Assembly: GCF_024505045.1 (NCBI RefSeq)
Contig: NZ_JANIBM010000002.1
Span: 1-64,000 of the forward strand
From: Methylomonas aurea
GTDB lineage: Bacteria; Pseudomonadota; Gammaproteobacteria; Methylococcales; Methylomonadaceae
Length of the DNA stretch: 64,000 nt
Direction of reading: 5' to 3'
Shown: positions 55,111 through 64,000 of the stretch, in pieces
Layout: every line of letters starts with the position of its first letter
How positions within the stretch are numbered: position 1 is the first letter of the stretch
Notes under the pieces: model-generated
The model's input: the letters and a program-made list of their open reading frames with translations, nothing else
Database searches by the model: none
What the model was told of the DNA's origin: nothing
Made by a program: the position numbers and the translations under genes

Positions 55111-56985
55111 TTAGCGGATCTTAAAAAATCCGATTTGTGCCACCAGGTTTTGGCTTTGCTCGTTGAGCGCTTCGGCCGTGGCTGCCAGTTGTTCTGAAGC
55201 GGCGGCATTGTGCTGGATAGCTGTATTTAGTTGTGCCATCGCTTGGTTAATTTGATGCACACCTACCGCCTGTTGTTCCGAGGCCGTTACGATTTCCTGT
55301 ACTAAATTTGCGGTATTTGCGATGCTGGGCAGCATTTCCGCGAAAATGTCGCCGGCTTTTTGGGCGATTTGCAAACCGTACTGCGCCAATTCGCCGATTT
55401 CGGTGGCGGTGGACTGGCTACGGTTTGCCAATTTACGGACTTCTCCGGCCACTACCGAGAATCCGGCTCCATGCTGGCCAGCCTTGGCGGCGACGATGGA
55501 TGCGTTCAACGACAATAGATTGGTTTGGTAGGCGATGCCTTCGATCAAACCGATTTTTTCGGCAATTTTTTGCATCGCCGCGACGGTTTGCCCTATTACC
55601 TTGGCGCCGTTTTGCGCCGATTCAGCCGCCGATTGCGCAATTTGCTCGGTCGAGCTGGCGTTTTGTTGGTTGTGTGCGACCGAGCCGCTCAACTGTTCCA
55701 GCGCGGCACTGGTTTGCTCGATGCCGGCCGCTTGTTGGCAACTGCTTTGGCTCAGGGTTTGCGCGGCGCGGCTGACTTCGTCGGCCGCCTGCGAGATTTG
55801 CTCCGAGCAATCGCGTAGCGCGGTCACCACATCGGTCAAGCGCTGCTGCATACTCAGCATCGCCGCCAAGATCCCGCTGTAGTTTGCCGCCTGCCGGTTG
55901 CTTTGCGCCGCGAGTTCCCCGGTAGCGACTTTAACCGCTAAGGCTTTGACTTGAGCCGGTTCGCCGCCCAATTGTTCGGTAATGTCTTGGCGCAGGAACC
56001 AGAATAATCCGAGCGACAGACCAAGTACCGTCATCACCAAAAGGCAGTTGAGCAGCAGTTGCCATTGGGCGTCCTGTTTGATCGCGTTCGATGTTGCGGT
56101 AATGTCGCCGGCGATGTAGTCCTCGATTTCTTTTAACAGGTTGATTTTGCCGGTTTGCATTGCAAACCAGTGTGCCGGATCGACGCCGAAACCTTGGCCG
56201 CCGTTATCGGCCAACGCTTTGCGCCGCATCGCCGCGGTTTCGTCGACGAATTGGCCGCGCAAGGTTTTATCGGAAAATTCCAGATAATTGTCCGGAGCCG
56301 TCGCCGCGAACAAGTCGAGGTAGGCGTTTTGTAGTGCAATCAGTGCGATCAGCTTCTGGTACATGCCAGGACCGAACGCGTTTTTGGCAAACGTGTTGGC
56401 CAGCACCGCGCGTTCGATCCCGGCCTGTTCCTTGCCTTTCAGAAAGTTGGCATACGCGGCTAACTGCTGGCTGAGCCGCGGGTCCGCACTGAATTTCGGC
56501 AATTGGGCCAGAATCGCCAGATAAGCCGCATTCAGTTCCGAATAGTAGTTTACGGTGGCTTCGCCACCGGCGTTCAAGCCGTCCACTCCCGAGCGGGTTT
56601 GGCTTAACTGGGCGATACGCCGCTCGGCGTCCGCCAAACCCTCGGAAAAATAATCGGCGGTGCGTGCAGCGAAACTCTGCAGAAAACCGTCCAGCTTTGC
56701 CAGTTTTGCGTCGGTTGCCCGCCGCTGCTGTTCCAATTCGGTTTTGAATTTCCGCCCGCCGCTGCCGAGAAAACCGACCGACAAGCCGCGCTCTTTCTGC
56801 AATTCGTGGACCAGATCGCTGGCCAGCACCGAGAACCCGGCCAATGCCGCGACATTGTCGGCCGCATGCATCTGGTGCAACTGGTTGCGAACCACAAAGG
56901 AAGCCATTAGCAGCAAGCCGGCTAACGGCAATAACGAAAGTGCGGCGATTTTATGGCTGAATTTCAGCGAGCGCAGGTCGAACAT
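55111..56985 (-). CDS. methyl-accepting chemotaxis protein with NIT (nitrate/nitrite-sensing) domain
   Basis: 624 residues. Membrane helix 1 ([17 protein letters not shown]), a periplasmic NIT-type domain of ~260 residues opening with [22 protein letters not shown], membrane helix 2 ([21 protein letters not shown]), a HAMP-like segment and a signalling domain with [41 protein letters not shown] domains are proposed to sense nitrate or nitrite. The signalling tip carries [15 protein letters not shown], slightly off the consensus. It is transcribed toward the chemosensory run, behind the hemerythrin relic, 26 bases ahead of it. Confidence 0.9.
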   Translation of the reverse strand: MFDLRSLKFSHKIAALSLLPLAGLLLMASFVVRNQLHQMHAADNVAALAGFSVLASDLVHELQKERGLSVGFLGSGGRKFKTELEQQRRATDAKLAKLDGFLQSFAARTADYFSEGLADAERRIAQLSQTRSGVDGLNAGGEATVNYYSELNAAYLAILAQLPKFSADPRLSQQLAAYANFLKGKEQAGIERAVLANTFAKNAFGPGMYQKLIALIALQNAYLDLFAATAPDNYLEFSDKTLRGQFVDETAAMRRKALADNGGQGFGVDPAHWFAMQTGKINLLKEIEDYIAGDITATSNAIKQDAQWQLLLNCLLVMTVLGLSLGLFWFLRQDITEQLGGEPAQVKALAVKVATGELAAQSNRQAANYSGILAAMLSMQQRLTDVVTALRDCSEQISQAADEVSRAAQTLSQSSCQQAAGIEQTSAALEQLSGSVAHNQQNASSTEQIAQSAAESAQNGAKVIGQTVAAMQKIAEKIGLIEGIAYQTNLLSLNASIVAAKAGQHGAGFSVVAGEVRKLANRSQSTATEIGELAQYGLQIAQKAGDIFAEMLPSIANTANLVQEIVTASEQQAVGVHQINQAMAQLNTAIQHNAAASEQLAATAEALNEQSQNLVAQIGFFKIR

Positions 56986-57123
56986 GGCATCACCTCGGTG
57001 GATTTCGGATCAAATATCGGCTTCGCCATTCAACTCAATAGCGGCAGACACGCGATTGCATAAGCATAGCGGGATAGTGCGGAGCCGGCCTGCCGCCAGC
57101 TCGCTCGGTCCGATAAGTAGCGG

Positions 57124-58797
57124 CTAGAACAAACCGCTGATCACGCCGTTGTCGTCGATATCTATCCGTTCCGCTGCCGGAGTTTTCGGTAGGCCCGGCA
57201 TTGTCATCATGTCGCCGGCGATGGCGACGATAAAGCCGGCACCGTTGGCCAGCCGCACTTCGCTGATTTCCACAGTATGGCCACTCGGTGCGCCTTTGGC
57301 GTTGGCGTTGGTCGAGAACGACATCTGGGTTTTGGCCATGCAGATCGGGAAATGGCCGTAGTTGGCCTGCAAGGCTTTGATTTCGCCCATTACTTTCGGG
57401 CTGGCGCTGACCTTGCCGGCGCCGTATAACTTGGTGGCGATGGCTTCGATCTTGTTCCACAACGGTAGTTCGTCGTCGTAGACGTAGTTGAAACCCGGTT
57501 CGCGGTTATCGACGATGTTCAATATTTCTTTCGCCAAGTCCTCGGCGCCGGCGCCGCCATGCGCCCAGTGTTTGGCGATCACGCATTTGGCGCCCAGAGC
57601 TTCGCACTTGCGTTTCAGCAATTCGATTTCGGCGTCGGTATCGAAGGTGAAGTGGTTGATGCTGACTACGCAGGGTAGGCCGTAGTGGTCTTGAATATTG
57701 CTCAAATGTCGTTCCAGGTTGGCGAAGCCTTGCTCAAGGGCGGCCAGATTTTCCTGGTTCAGTTCGTCCTTGGCTACGCCGCCGTGGAATTTCAACGCCC
57801 TTACCGTGGCCACCAGCACCACTGCCGACGGCTTCAGGCCGGACATCCGGCATTTGATGTCCAGAAATTTTTCGGCCCCCAAGTCGGCACCGAAGCCGGC
57901 TTCGGTAACTGCGTAATCGGCCAGCTTCAATGCGGTTTTGGTGGCGGTGACGGTGTTGCAGCCGTGGGCGATGTTGGCGAACGGGCCGCCGTGGATGATG
58001 GCCAGATTGTTTTCCAGAGTTTGCACCAGATTCGGTTTGATCGCGTCTTTCAAAATCGCCGCCATCGCGCCGTGGGCTTTCAGGTCGCTGGCATAAACCG
58101 GCGTGACCTTGTCGGATTTGTAGCCGATGACGATACGGCCCAGGCGTTCTTTCAAATCGGCGCGGCTGGTGGCGAGACACAGAATTGCCATCACTTCCGA
58201 GGCAACCACGATGTCGAAGCCATCTTCGCGCAAATAGCCGTTGGCCGGACCGCCTTGGCCGATGGTGATTTTCCGCAAGGCGCGGTCGTTCATGTCGATC
58301 ACCCGCTTCCATTGGATGCGGCGCGGGTCGATGTCCAACTTGTTGCCATGGTTGATGTGGTTGTCGATCAAGGCCGACAACAGATTGTGCGCCACGCCGA
58401 TCGCATGAAAATCGCCGGTGAAATGCAAGTTGATGTCTTCCATCGGCACCACTTGGGCATAGCCGCCGCCGGCCGCGCCGCCCTTCACGCCGAAGCAGGG
58501 CCCCAACGAAGGTTCGCGCAGGCAGATGATGGTTTTCTTGCCGATCCGGTTCAATGCATCGCCCAAGCCGACCGTGGTCGTAGTCTTGCCTTCGCCGGCC
58601 GGAGTCGGCGAAATGGCGGTGACCAGAATCAGTTTGCCGTCGGGTTTATCGGCCAGACTGTTGACGTATTCCAACGATATTTTCGCTTTGTAATGGCCGT
58701 AAGGATCGAGATGTTCGGCCGGGATGGCGAATTTTTCGCCGGCCAAATCGATAATAGGGCGCATTTTTGCCTGTTGGGCAATTTCGATGTCTGACAT
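57124..58797 (-). CDS. fhs: formate-tetrahydrofolate ligase
   Basis: 557 residues from ATG 58797; a longer frame to 58875 adds non-coding sequence. It makes 10-formyl-tetrahydrofolate from formate using ATP, feeding C1 units to the serine cycle or biosynthesis in methylotrophs. P-loop [18 protein letters not shown], then [60 protein letters not shown] and [17 protein letters not shown]. The C-terminal half has [21 protein letters not shown]. Lacks the dehydrogenase fusion of eukaryotic C1 synthase. Confidence 0.97.
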   Translation of the reverse strand: MSDIEIAQQAKMRPIIDLAGEKFAIPAEHLDPYGHYKAKISLEYVNSLADKPDGKLILVTAISPTPAGEGKTTTTVGLGDALNRIGKKTIICLREPSLGPCFGVKGGAAGGGYAQVVPMEDINLHFTGDFHAIGVAHNLLSALIDNHINHGNKLDIDPRRIQWKRVIDMNDRALRKITIGQGGPANGYLREDGFDIVVASEVMAILCLATSRADLKERLGRIVIGYKSDKVTPVYASDLKAHGAMAAILKDAIKPNLVQTLENNLAIIHGGPFANIAHGCNTVTATKTALKLADYAVTEAGFGADLGAEKFLDIKCRMSGLKPSAVVLVATVRALKFHGGVAKDELNQENLAALEQGFANLERHLSNIQDHYGLPCVVSINHFTFDTDAEIELLKRKCEALGAKCVIAKHWAHGGAGAEDLAKEILNIVDNREPGFNYVYDDELPLWNKIEAIATKLYGAGKVSASPKVMGEIKALQANYGHFPICMAKTQMSFSTNANAKGAPSGHTVEISEVRLANGAGFIVAIAGDMMTMPGLPKTPAAERIDIDDNGVISGLF

Positions 58798-59019
58798 GTT
58801 TTCCGGTTCCTGAAATACTTTGGAGGGTGCAATGGTTAAACGGGTTGGAACGGCCGAGCGCGCCTGCCGTCGCAAATGGCGGATATTTTAGGGTTTAACG
58901 GCGGAAGCCGCCAAAAATATTGAGGTTAATCGGTTTTGCGGAGGCGGTTGGCTGGACGGTGAAATGGGCAGCGAACTCGACGCGCCGATGCGGCGGCGAG
59001 TTCGCGCCGAATGAAGCGC

Positions 59020-59697
59020 TTAGTAACTGATGACTTCGCTACCTTTACCGACCAACACCACATCGGCGTCGCGCATCGCGAACAGGCCGTTGGTGATGAC
59101 GCCGGGGATGTTGTTGATGGCTTGCTCGGTGCCGATCGGGTCGACAATGCTCATATTGTGCACGTCCAGAATCTCGCAGCCGTTGTCGGTGATGTAGGGT
59201 TGGCCGGTTTCCTTGTTCATGCGCAAGATCGGTTGGCCGCCCAGTTTGACCAATTGGCGGGCGACGAAGCTGCGTGACAGCGGCAATACTTCCACCGGCA
59301 ACGGGAACTTGCCCATCACGTCGACGCACTTGGTTTCGTCGACGATGCAGACGAATTTCTTGCTGGCGCCGGCGATGATCTTCTCGCGGGTCAGCGCGCC
59401 GCCGCCGCCTTTCAACATTTTGCGGTGCGGAGTGACTTCGTCGGCGCCGTCGACGTAAATGTCCAGGTCGCCGCTGTCGTTCAATTCAATGACTTTAATG
59501 CCGATCGATCTGAGGTGCTCGGTGGTTTTGATCGAACTGGACACGGCGGCTTCGATATCGTTTTTGAAGTTGCAGTCGGCCAATTGGTTGATCAAATGCG
59601 TCACCGTCGAGCCGGTGCCCATGCCGATGATCGGTACGTTTTTCAGGTATTGCAATGCGGCGGCGGCGACTTGTTTTTTTAATTCGTCTTGAGTCAT
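59020..59697 (-). CDS. rpiA: ribose-5-phosphate isomerase A
   Basis: 225 residues. It interconverts ribose-5- and ribulose-5-phosphate, part of pentose and ribulose monophosphate metabolism. Signatures: [70 protein letters not shown] with the conserved DGADE and [26 protein letters not shown] and [21 protein letters not shown]. In RuMP-cycle methanotrophs this isomerase supplies ribulose-5-phosphate, which fits the proposed host. Confidence 0.96.
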   Translation of the reverse strand: MTQDELKKQVAAAALQYLKNVPIIGMGTGSTVTHLINQLADCNFKNDIEAAVSSSIKTTEHLRSIGIKVIELNDSGDLDIYVDGADEVTPHRKMLKGGGGALTREKIIAGASKKFVCIVDETKCVDVMGKFPLPVEVLPLSRSFVARQLVKLGGQPILRMNKETGQPYITDNGCEILDVHNMSIVDPIGTEQAINNIPGVITNGLFAMRDADVVLVGKGSEVISY

Positions 59698-59849
59698 GTG
59701 TGATGGTCCTGATGGTTATGCTCTTATGAATCCTGACACGGCTTTCAACCCGTCATTGTATGGGATAATAACCGATTAACGCTGATCGCTCAGCAGTTTT
59801 TAAGGCCAGGAATGCGGGGCGCAACAGGATGCTCGCGCCGAGGATAGCG

Positions 59850-61373
59850 ATGCTGAATTACATAGAAAAAATATTGCGGGCCCGGGTTTACGACGTCGCC
59901 GAGGAAACCCCGCTGGACTATGCGCCAACCTTGTCCGAACGCGTCAACAACCGGGTTTATCTTAAACGCGAAGATCTGCAGCCGGTGTTTTCCTTCAAGC
60001 TGCGCGGAGCGTATAACAAGATCGCGTCGTTGACCCCGGAACAGACAGCCAGCGGCGTGATCGCCGCTTCGGCCGGCAACCATGCCCAGGGCGTCGCGTT
60101 GGCGGCGAAACGGCTCGGCATCAAGGCCTTGATCGTGATGCCGAAAACCACGCCGGAAATCAAAGTCAAATCGGTCAAGGCGCGCGGCGCCAAAGCCGTG
60201 TTGCACGGCGACTCCTACGACGACGCTTATGCCCACGCCATGGAATTGGCCGCCGAGAAAGGCATGACCTTCATTCACCCTTACGACGACCCGGAGGTGA
60301 TTGCCGGCCAGGGTACGGTGGCGATGGAAATCTTGCGCCAGCGCAACGGCGAGATTCACGCCATCTTCGTGCCGGTCGGCGGCGGCGGTTTGATTGCCGG
60401 CATCGCTGCCTATGTCAAATTCGTGCGGCCGGAGATCAAAGTCGTTGCCGTCGAGCCCGACGACGCTGATTGCCTGAACCAGGCGTTACGCGCCGGCGAG
60501 CGGGTGGTGTTGGAGCAGGTCGGTCTATTCGCCGACGGTGTCGCGGTCAAGCAAATCGGCGCGGAGCCGTTTCGGATTGCGCGGCAGTTCGTCGACGAAG
60601 TGGTCACGGTCGGTACCGACGAAATCTGCGCGGCGATCAAGGACATTTTCGACGATACCCGTTCGGTGGCCGAGCCGGCCGGCGCTTTGGCCGTGGCCGG
60701 CTTGAAGAAATACGCCGAACGCCATGGTCTGCAGCAGCAGACCTTGATCGCGATCGACAGCGGCGCCAACATCAATTTCGACCGCTTGCGCTATGTCGCC
60801 GAACGGACTCAGGTCGGCGAGCATCGCGAGATTTTGCTGGCGGTTGCCATTCCTGAATCGCCCGGCAGTTTCCTGAAGTTCTGCAGAGCGCTCGGCAAAC
60901 GCAACATCACCGAGTTCAATTACCGTTATTTCGACCCGACCATGGCCCAAGTCTTCGTCGGCATCAGCAGCAGCGGCGCCGAGACCGACCGGCAACAATT
61001 GCTAGAGCATCTGGCCGCAGAAAGCTTTGCCGTGACCGATATGACCGGTAACGAGTTGGCCAAGGACCATATCCGTTACATGGTCGGCGGCCATGCGCCA
61101 TACGACGTCAAAGAACGGGTTTACAGCCTGCAATTTCCGGAGCGCCCCGGCGCATTGTTGAAGTTCTTGATGGCGTTGGGCAGTCAATGGAACATCAGCC
61201 TGTTTCATTACCGCAACCACGGCGCCGCGTTCGGCAAGGTGTTGATCGGTTTGCAGCTCGGCGACGCGGAATCGGTGCATTTCGAACAATGCCTGAACGC
61301 GTTGCAACTGGTTTACCGTCGGGAAACCGATAACCCGGCCTACCGCTTGTTTGCCGGCGGCGCTTCGGCTTAG
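59850..61373 (+). CDS. ilvA: threonine ammonia-lyase, biosynthetic
   Basis: 507 residues from ATG 59850 (MLNYIEKILRARVYDVAEET), preceded by GAGGATAGCG; ATG 59829 would add seven. PLP-dependent deaminase giving 2-oxobutanoate for isoleucine. PLP-binding KREDLQPVFSFKLRGAYNKI, then AGNHAQGVALAAKRL, PVGGGGLIAGIAAYVK, and two C-terminal ACT-like regulatory domains (residues ~325-505; PESPGSFLKFCRALGKRNITEF and PERPGALLKFLMALG) that allow feedback inhibition by isoleucine. Length and both ACT repeats match the E. coli-type enzyme. Confidence 0.96.
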   Translation: MLNYIEKILRARVYDVAEETPLDYAPTLSERVNNRVYLKREDLQPVFSFKLRGAYNKIASLTPEQTASGVIAASAGNHAQGVALAAKRLGIKALIVMPKTTPEIKVKSVKARGAKAVLHGDSYDDAYAHAMELAAEKGMTFIHPYDDPEVIAGQGTVAMEILRQRNGEIHAIFVPVGGGGLIAGIAAYVKFVRPEIKVVAVEPDDADCLNQALRAGERVVLEQVGLFADGVAVKQIGAEPFRIARQFVDEVVTVGTDEICAAIKDIFDDTRSVAEPAGALAVAGLKKYAERHGLQQQTLIAIDSGANINFDRLRYVAERTQVGEHREILLAVAIPESPGSFLKFCRALGKRNITEFNYRYFDPTMAQVFVGISSSGAETDRQQLLEHLAAESFAVTDMTGNELAKDHIRYMVGGHAPYDVKERVYSLQFPERPGALLKFLMALGSQWNISLFHYRNHGAAFGKVLIGLQLGDAESVHFEQCLNALQLVYRRETDNPAYRLFAGGASA

Positions 61374-61444
61374 CTCGGTTTCGGCAAGAATTCCGGGAGC
61401 GTGCTATTTTCCACTGAACACTAAACCCGGAACAGGCGGCGGAC

Positions 61445-62227
61445 ATGAGCAAAAAACACCCGGAAAAAGCGGAAAAACCCGATTACAAGGACGTGCTGCA
61501 ACAACTGCAGGTGGAACTGGTCAAGCTGCAAAATCACATCATCAAGCACGGCGACAAGATTCTGATTTTGTTCGAAGGCCGCGACGCCGGCGGCAAGGAC
61601 GGCACGATCAAACGCATCATCCAGCATCTCAGTCCGCGCGAAATCCGGGTGGTCGCGCTGGGCAAACCGTCCGACCGCGACAACAGTACCTGGTATTTTC
61701 AACGCTATACCGCACATCTGCCGGCGGCGCAGGAGTTGGTGCTGTTCAACCGCAGTTGGTACAACCGGGCCGGGGTGGAGCGGGTCATGGGCTTTTGTTC
61801 GGACAACGAATACCACGAGTTCATCGAAACGGTTTCACATTACGAGCAACTGTTGGTGCGTTCCGGCATCAAGTTGCTGAAGTATTACCTGGACATCAGC
61901 AAGGGCGAGCAGAAAAAGCGCTTGGCCCAACGCCAGAAAGACCCGTTAAAGCAATGGAAAATCAGCCCGATCGACAAAGAAGCGCAAAAGCATTGGCAGG
62001 CCTATAGCGAGGCGCGCAACATCATGTTCGCCAGAACCCACCATTTGTCGGCGCCGTGGACTATCGTCAAAGCCGACGATAAAAAACTGGCCAGAATCAA
62101 TTTGATCAAGGATTTGCTGTTTCGGCTCGATTACAAAGGCAAGAACGAAGCTCTGGTGTTGCCGGATGCCAATATCGTGTTCAGTTACGAAGAAAGCTAT
62201 TTGCACAACGGCATGATTGCGCCGTGA
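61445..62227 (+). CDS. ppk2: polyphosphate kinase 2 (PPK2)
   Basis: 260 residues, single PPK2 domain, P-loop kinase fold. It transfers phosphate between polyphosphate and nucleotides. Walker A region ILIFEGRDAGGKDGTIKRI, Walker B and lid residues in DRDNSTWYFQRYTAHLPAAQELVLFNRSWYNRAGVERVMGF, and LDISKGEQKKRLAQRQKDPLKQWKISPID further on. The length and motif set fit the one-domain class I type, preferring polyP-driven ADP to ATP phosphorylation, but class needs an alignment. It starts 71 bases after ilvA. Confidence 0.95.
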   Translation: MSKKHPEKAEKPDYKDVLQQLQVELVKLQNHIIKHGDKILILFEGRDAGGKDGTIKRIIQHLSPREIRVVALGKPSDRDNSTWYFQRYTAHLPAAQELVLFNRSWYNRAGVERVMGFCSDNEYHEFIETVSHYEQLLVRSGIKLLKYYLDISKGEQKKRLAQRQKDPLKQWKISPIDKEAQKHWQAYSEARNIMFARTHHLSAPWTIVKADDKKLARINLIKDLLFRLDYKGKNEALVLPDANIVFSYEESYLHNGMIAP

Positions 62228-62289
62228 CCGGTCGCTCCGGTTAAGGCGAACTGGCCGATCGACTTTTTGGGTTTGCTCTGGTTTTCTCT

Positions 62290-62315
62290 GGTTCCCACGG
62301 TCCTCCGTGGGAACC
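62290..62315. repeat. palindromic repeat GGTTCCCACGG...CCGTGGGAACC
   Basis: Two perfect 11-base arms around TCCT lie between ppk2 and the convergent gene. A related half, GGAGCGTGGGAACGAA, follows at about 62355-62370. The type resembles a dispersed intergenic palindrome in methanotroph and other proteobacterial genomes. It might serve as a bidirectional transcription end but has no T-run. Confidence 0.75.
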
Positions 62316-62380
62316 CATAGCGCGTGTCGAAGTGGGCTGCGATTCTCCCGCCGGAGCGTGGGAACGAAGTAGTGTGCGCG

Positions 62381-64000
62381 CTATTTTTTCGCCTCGGCCG
62401 GTTTGGCGGGGGCTGGCGGCGCGGGTTCGGCGGTTGCCGGTTCGGCTTTAGCCGCGGTTTCCGGCGCCTCCGGCTGCGGGCCGATATAGCCTTTATGCCA
62501 GGCAAATGCCGCACCGGCCAGCAAAACCAGCAACAGTATCAGGCTGGGCCAAGGGCTTTTTTTCTCGCCGAAGGGATCGGCCAGCTGCCGTTCCGCGTCT
62601 TTCGGCAGCTTGGCGACATCGGTCAGCAAATGGCCGAACGGAATGTTGATGTAGGCCTTGGCATTGACCGCCCAGCCGCACGCGTCCAGTAACGGCGCCA
62701 AGTTGCGTTGGCGCAGCTTCAGCCAGGCGATGAACATCGACGGGCCGGAGATGGCCAGCAGCACGCCGACGATCGCCAGCGGCATTTGCCACCACAGCAG
62801 TGCCATGAAACCGCTGACCACGGCGGCCAGCGCGGTACCGATCGCGCCGATCGCCAGGCCGATTGCGGCGAAGATACCGGCGAATTTGGCGACATCGAAC
62901 GGCGCCGGCGGCGCCTTGCCTTGTTCGGCCTGGGTTCCGGCCTCGGCTACGCCTTTGAATGCGCCTTCGTGCGCCGCTTTGTCGCGGGCCGAGGCCGATT
63001 TTTCCAGCTGTTCGCCGACCATCCGGCCGACCCGTTTGTATGGCGCCCAGAAAGCTTCGCGGATACTGATCGGGTTTTCGACGATTTTGACGATGGTGGC
63101 GTCCCAATCCAGGCCGTCGCGGTCGTAAAACACGCCGTTGCGGCCGACGCGCAGATTGTCGCTGTCGCCGTCGGTGAAGGCGGCGACGATGGTCATGCTC
63201 CGGTTGTCGCCGGCGCGGCGGCATTCGCAGTAGGCCAGAAAGATTTTGCTCAATTCGGCCAGTTTGCTGTGCTGGGCGATGTCGTCGACTTTTACGCACA
63301 ATTGGCAGCTTCTGCCGTCCAGGTACAGCGTGCCGGCCTGGAAAATGGCGCGCGGTTGCGGGCAATAAAAATCGCGGAACGAGACGAAATTGTTCAGCAG
63401 CGTGTAAAGGTCGCGGTAGTAATGCTGCAAGCGTACCACCGAATCGATAGCCTCGGCTTCAGCCTTGACCGCCAGGTCCTGTTCGACCAGCGCGGTCAGC
63501 GTTGCTTGGGCGCCGCTTTCTAGTAAAAACTTGATCCGCTCCGGCCCCAAACTGTCGACGACCGTGGCCGGTTTTTGTTGCAGCCAGGTGCGGTAATCGG
63601 CAAACAGGCCGTTGACGTCCTGCCATTGCGCGTAGCTCAAACTGTCCAGTTCGCCGAGTAAGGGCTGCAATACCTGGGTTTTGAACTGGGCGACGGCGTC
63701 GCGCCAGGCCGGGTTCAGGCCCGCGTTGAGCGGCAATGCAGCGCCGGCGACGATGGCCGCCAAAGGCAATTGGGCCAGCTCAGCGTTGGCCGCCGACAGA
63801 TCGGTGCCGGCCAGTTGTTCGTAGCGGCTATCGGCCGGATTCAACAACGCGGCCGCACCGGCGTCGAATTCGGCCAGCTGGCAGCGGGTGAAATAATCGT
63901 CGATTTTCGGTTTCAGCTTGTCCAGCAAAGCCGCCGCCGCCTCGGTGTCGGCGATTTGTTTACGGATTTGCAAGGCTTCGGCATCGCAGTGCTGCCACCA
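62381..64000 (-). CDS. membrane protein of unknown function, 5' end beyond window
   Basis: At least 539 residues: the frame is open from the right edge at 64000, so the start lies outside; the TTG at 63973 is not a convincing start. The N-terminal ~350 residues are helical and soluble-looking with a small Cys set (CPQPRAIFQAG, SCQLCVKVDD, FLAYCECRR). Then three hydrophobic stretches follow, FAAIGLAIGAIGTALAAVVSGFMALLWW, MPLAIVGVLLAISGPSMFIAW and PSLILLLVLLAGAAFAW, and a Pro/Ala/Glu/Lys-rich tail. I do not recognise the family. Low-complexity ends like this are common in bacterial membrane proteins. Confidence 0.75.
   Translation of the reverse strand, partial: WWQHCDAEALQIRKQIADTEAAAALLDKLKPKIDDYFTRCQLAEFDAGAAALLNPADSRYEQLAGTDLSAANAELAQLPLAAIVAGAALPLNAGLNPAWRDAVAQFKTQVLQPLLGELDSLSYAQWQDVNGLFADYRTWLQQKPATVVDSLGPERIKFLLESGAQATLTALVEQDLAVKAEAEAIDSVVRLQHYYRDLYTLLNNFVSFRDFYCPQPRAIFQAGTLYLDGRSCQLCVKVDDIAQHSKLAELSKIFLAYCECRRAGDNRSMTIVAAFTDGDSDNLRVGRNGVFYDRDGLDWDATIVKIVENPISIREAFWAPYKRVGRMVGEQLEKSASARDKAAHEGAFKGVAEAGTQAEQGKAPPAPFDVAKFAGIFAAIGLAIGAIGTALAAVVSGFMALLWWQMPLAIVGVLLAISGPSMFIAWLKLRQRNLAPLLDACGWAVNAKAYINIPFGHLLTDVAKLPKDAERQLADPFGEKKSPWPSLILLLVLLAGAAFAWHKGYIGPQPEAPETAAKAEPATAEPAPPAPAKPAEAKK

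Noticed and set aside
57685-58794. 369-codon plus-strand frame antisense to fhs
   Set aside because: Lies wholly inside formate-tetrahydrofolate ligase with all its motifs; no start signal and no domain of its own.
62197-62514. Minus-strand frame covering the ppk2 end and the palindromic repeat
   Set aside because: Arg/Pro-rich translation of repeat DNA and of the neighbouring genes in the wrong frame.

Overview
The window looks like a chromosomal segment of a gammaproteobacterial methylotroph, most likely a Methylomonas-type methanotroph. The main reasons are a DUF447 gene overlapping an mfnB-type gene (tetrahydromethanopterin/methanofuran-type C1 cofactors, typical of methylotrophs), formate-tetrahydrofolate ligase, PEP carboxylase, an exosortase-type exopolysaccharide cluster end and a gammaproteobacterial SUF operon. 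This is inferred from gene content; there is no rRNA to confirm it. I see no tRNA, rRNA or CRISPR array.

Layout. 0.1-6.1 kb (minus strand): the tail of an exopolysaccharide locus (membrane sulfatase-fold protein, O-glycosylation-ligase-like protein, glycosyltransferase, polysaccharide deacetylase) containing a decayed IS200 transposase. 6.3-15.0 kb (plus): SUF iron-sulfur operon (Rrf2 regulator, sufB, sufC, sufD, sufS, sufU, rsmJ, Rieske ferredoxin). It is split by an AT-rich, inverted-repeat-bounded island between sufB and sufC and by an antisense Uma2 gene between sufD and sufS. 15.0-19.9 kb (minus): TolC/HlyD/ABC export operon whose ABC subunit has lost its ATPase motifs. 19.9-31.9 kb: housekeeping genes (ppc, nhaR-like, lgt, prfB, lysS, folP, a PLP enzyme), a DUF433/DUF5615 pair with a shortened toxin, and a Nif11 protein behind a sigma-54 promoter. 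31.9-32.3 kb: decayed transposase and a MITE-like element.

33.3-39.1 kb (minus): SOS mutagenesis cassette lexA-imuA-imuB-dnaE2 with an SOS box. 39.3-43.1 kb (plus): MBOAT acyltransferase, DltD/SGNH-like protein and alpha/beta hydrolase, probably for polymer acylation. 43.2-45.4 kb: double-receiver protein and the DUF447-mfnB pair. 45.9-57.0 kb: chemosensory locus (cheD, cheR, MCP, cheY, STAS, cheA, MCP, cheW, frameshifted bacteriohemerythrin, NIT-domain MCP) with no cheB in view. 57.1-64 kb: fhs, rpiA, ilvA, ppk2 and a partial membrane protein running off the right edge.

The best leads are the ATPase-dead ABC exporter, the sigma-54/enhancer-controlled Nif11 gene, the symmetric repeat island inside the suf operon, and two degraded genes (DUF5615 toxin, bacteriohemerythrin) whose state can be tested directly.
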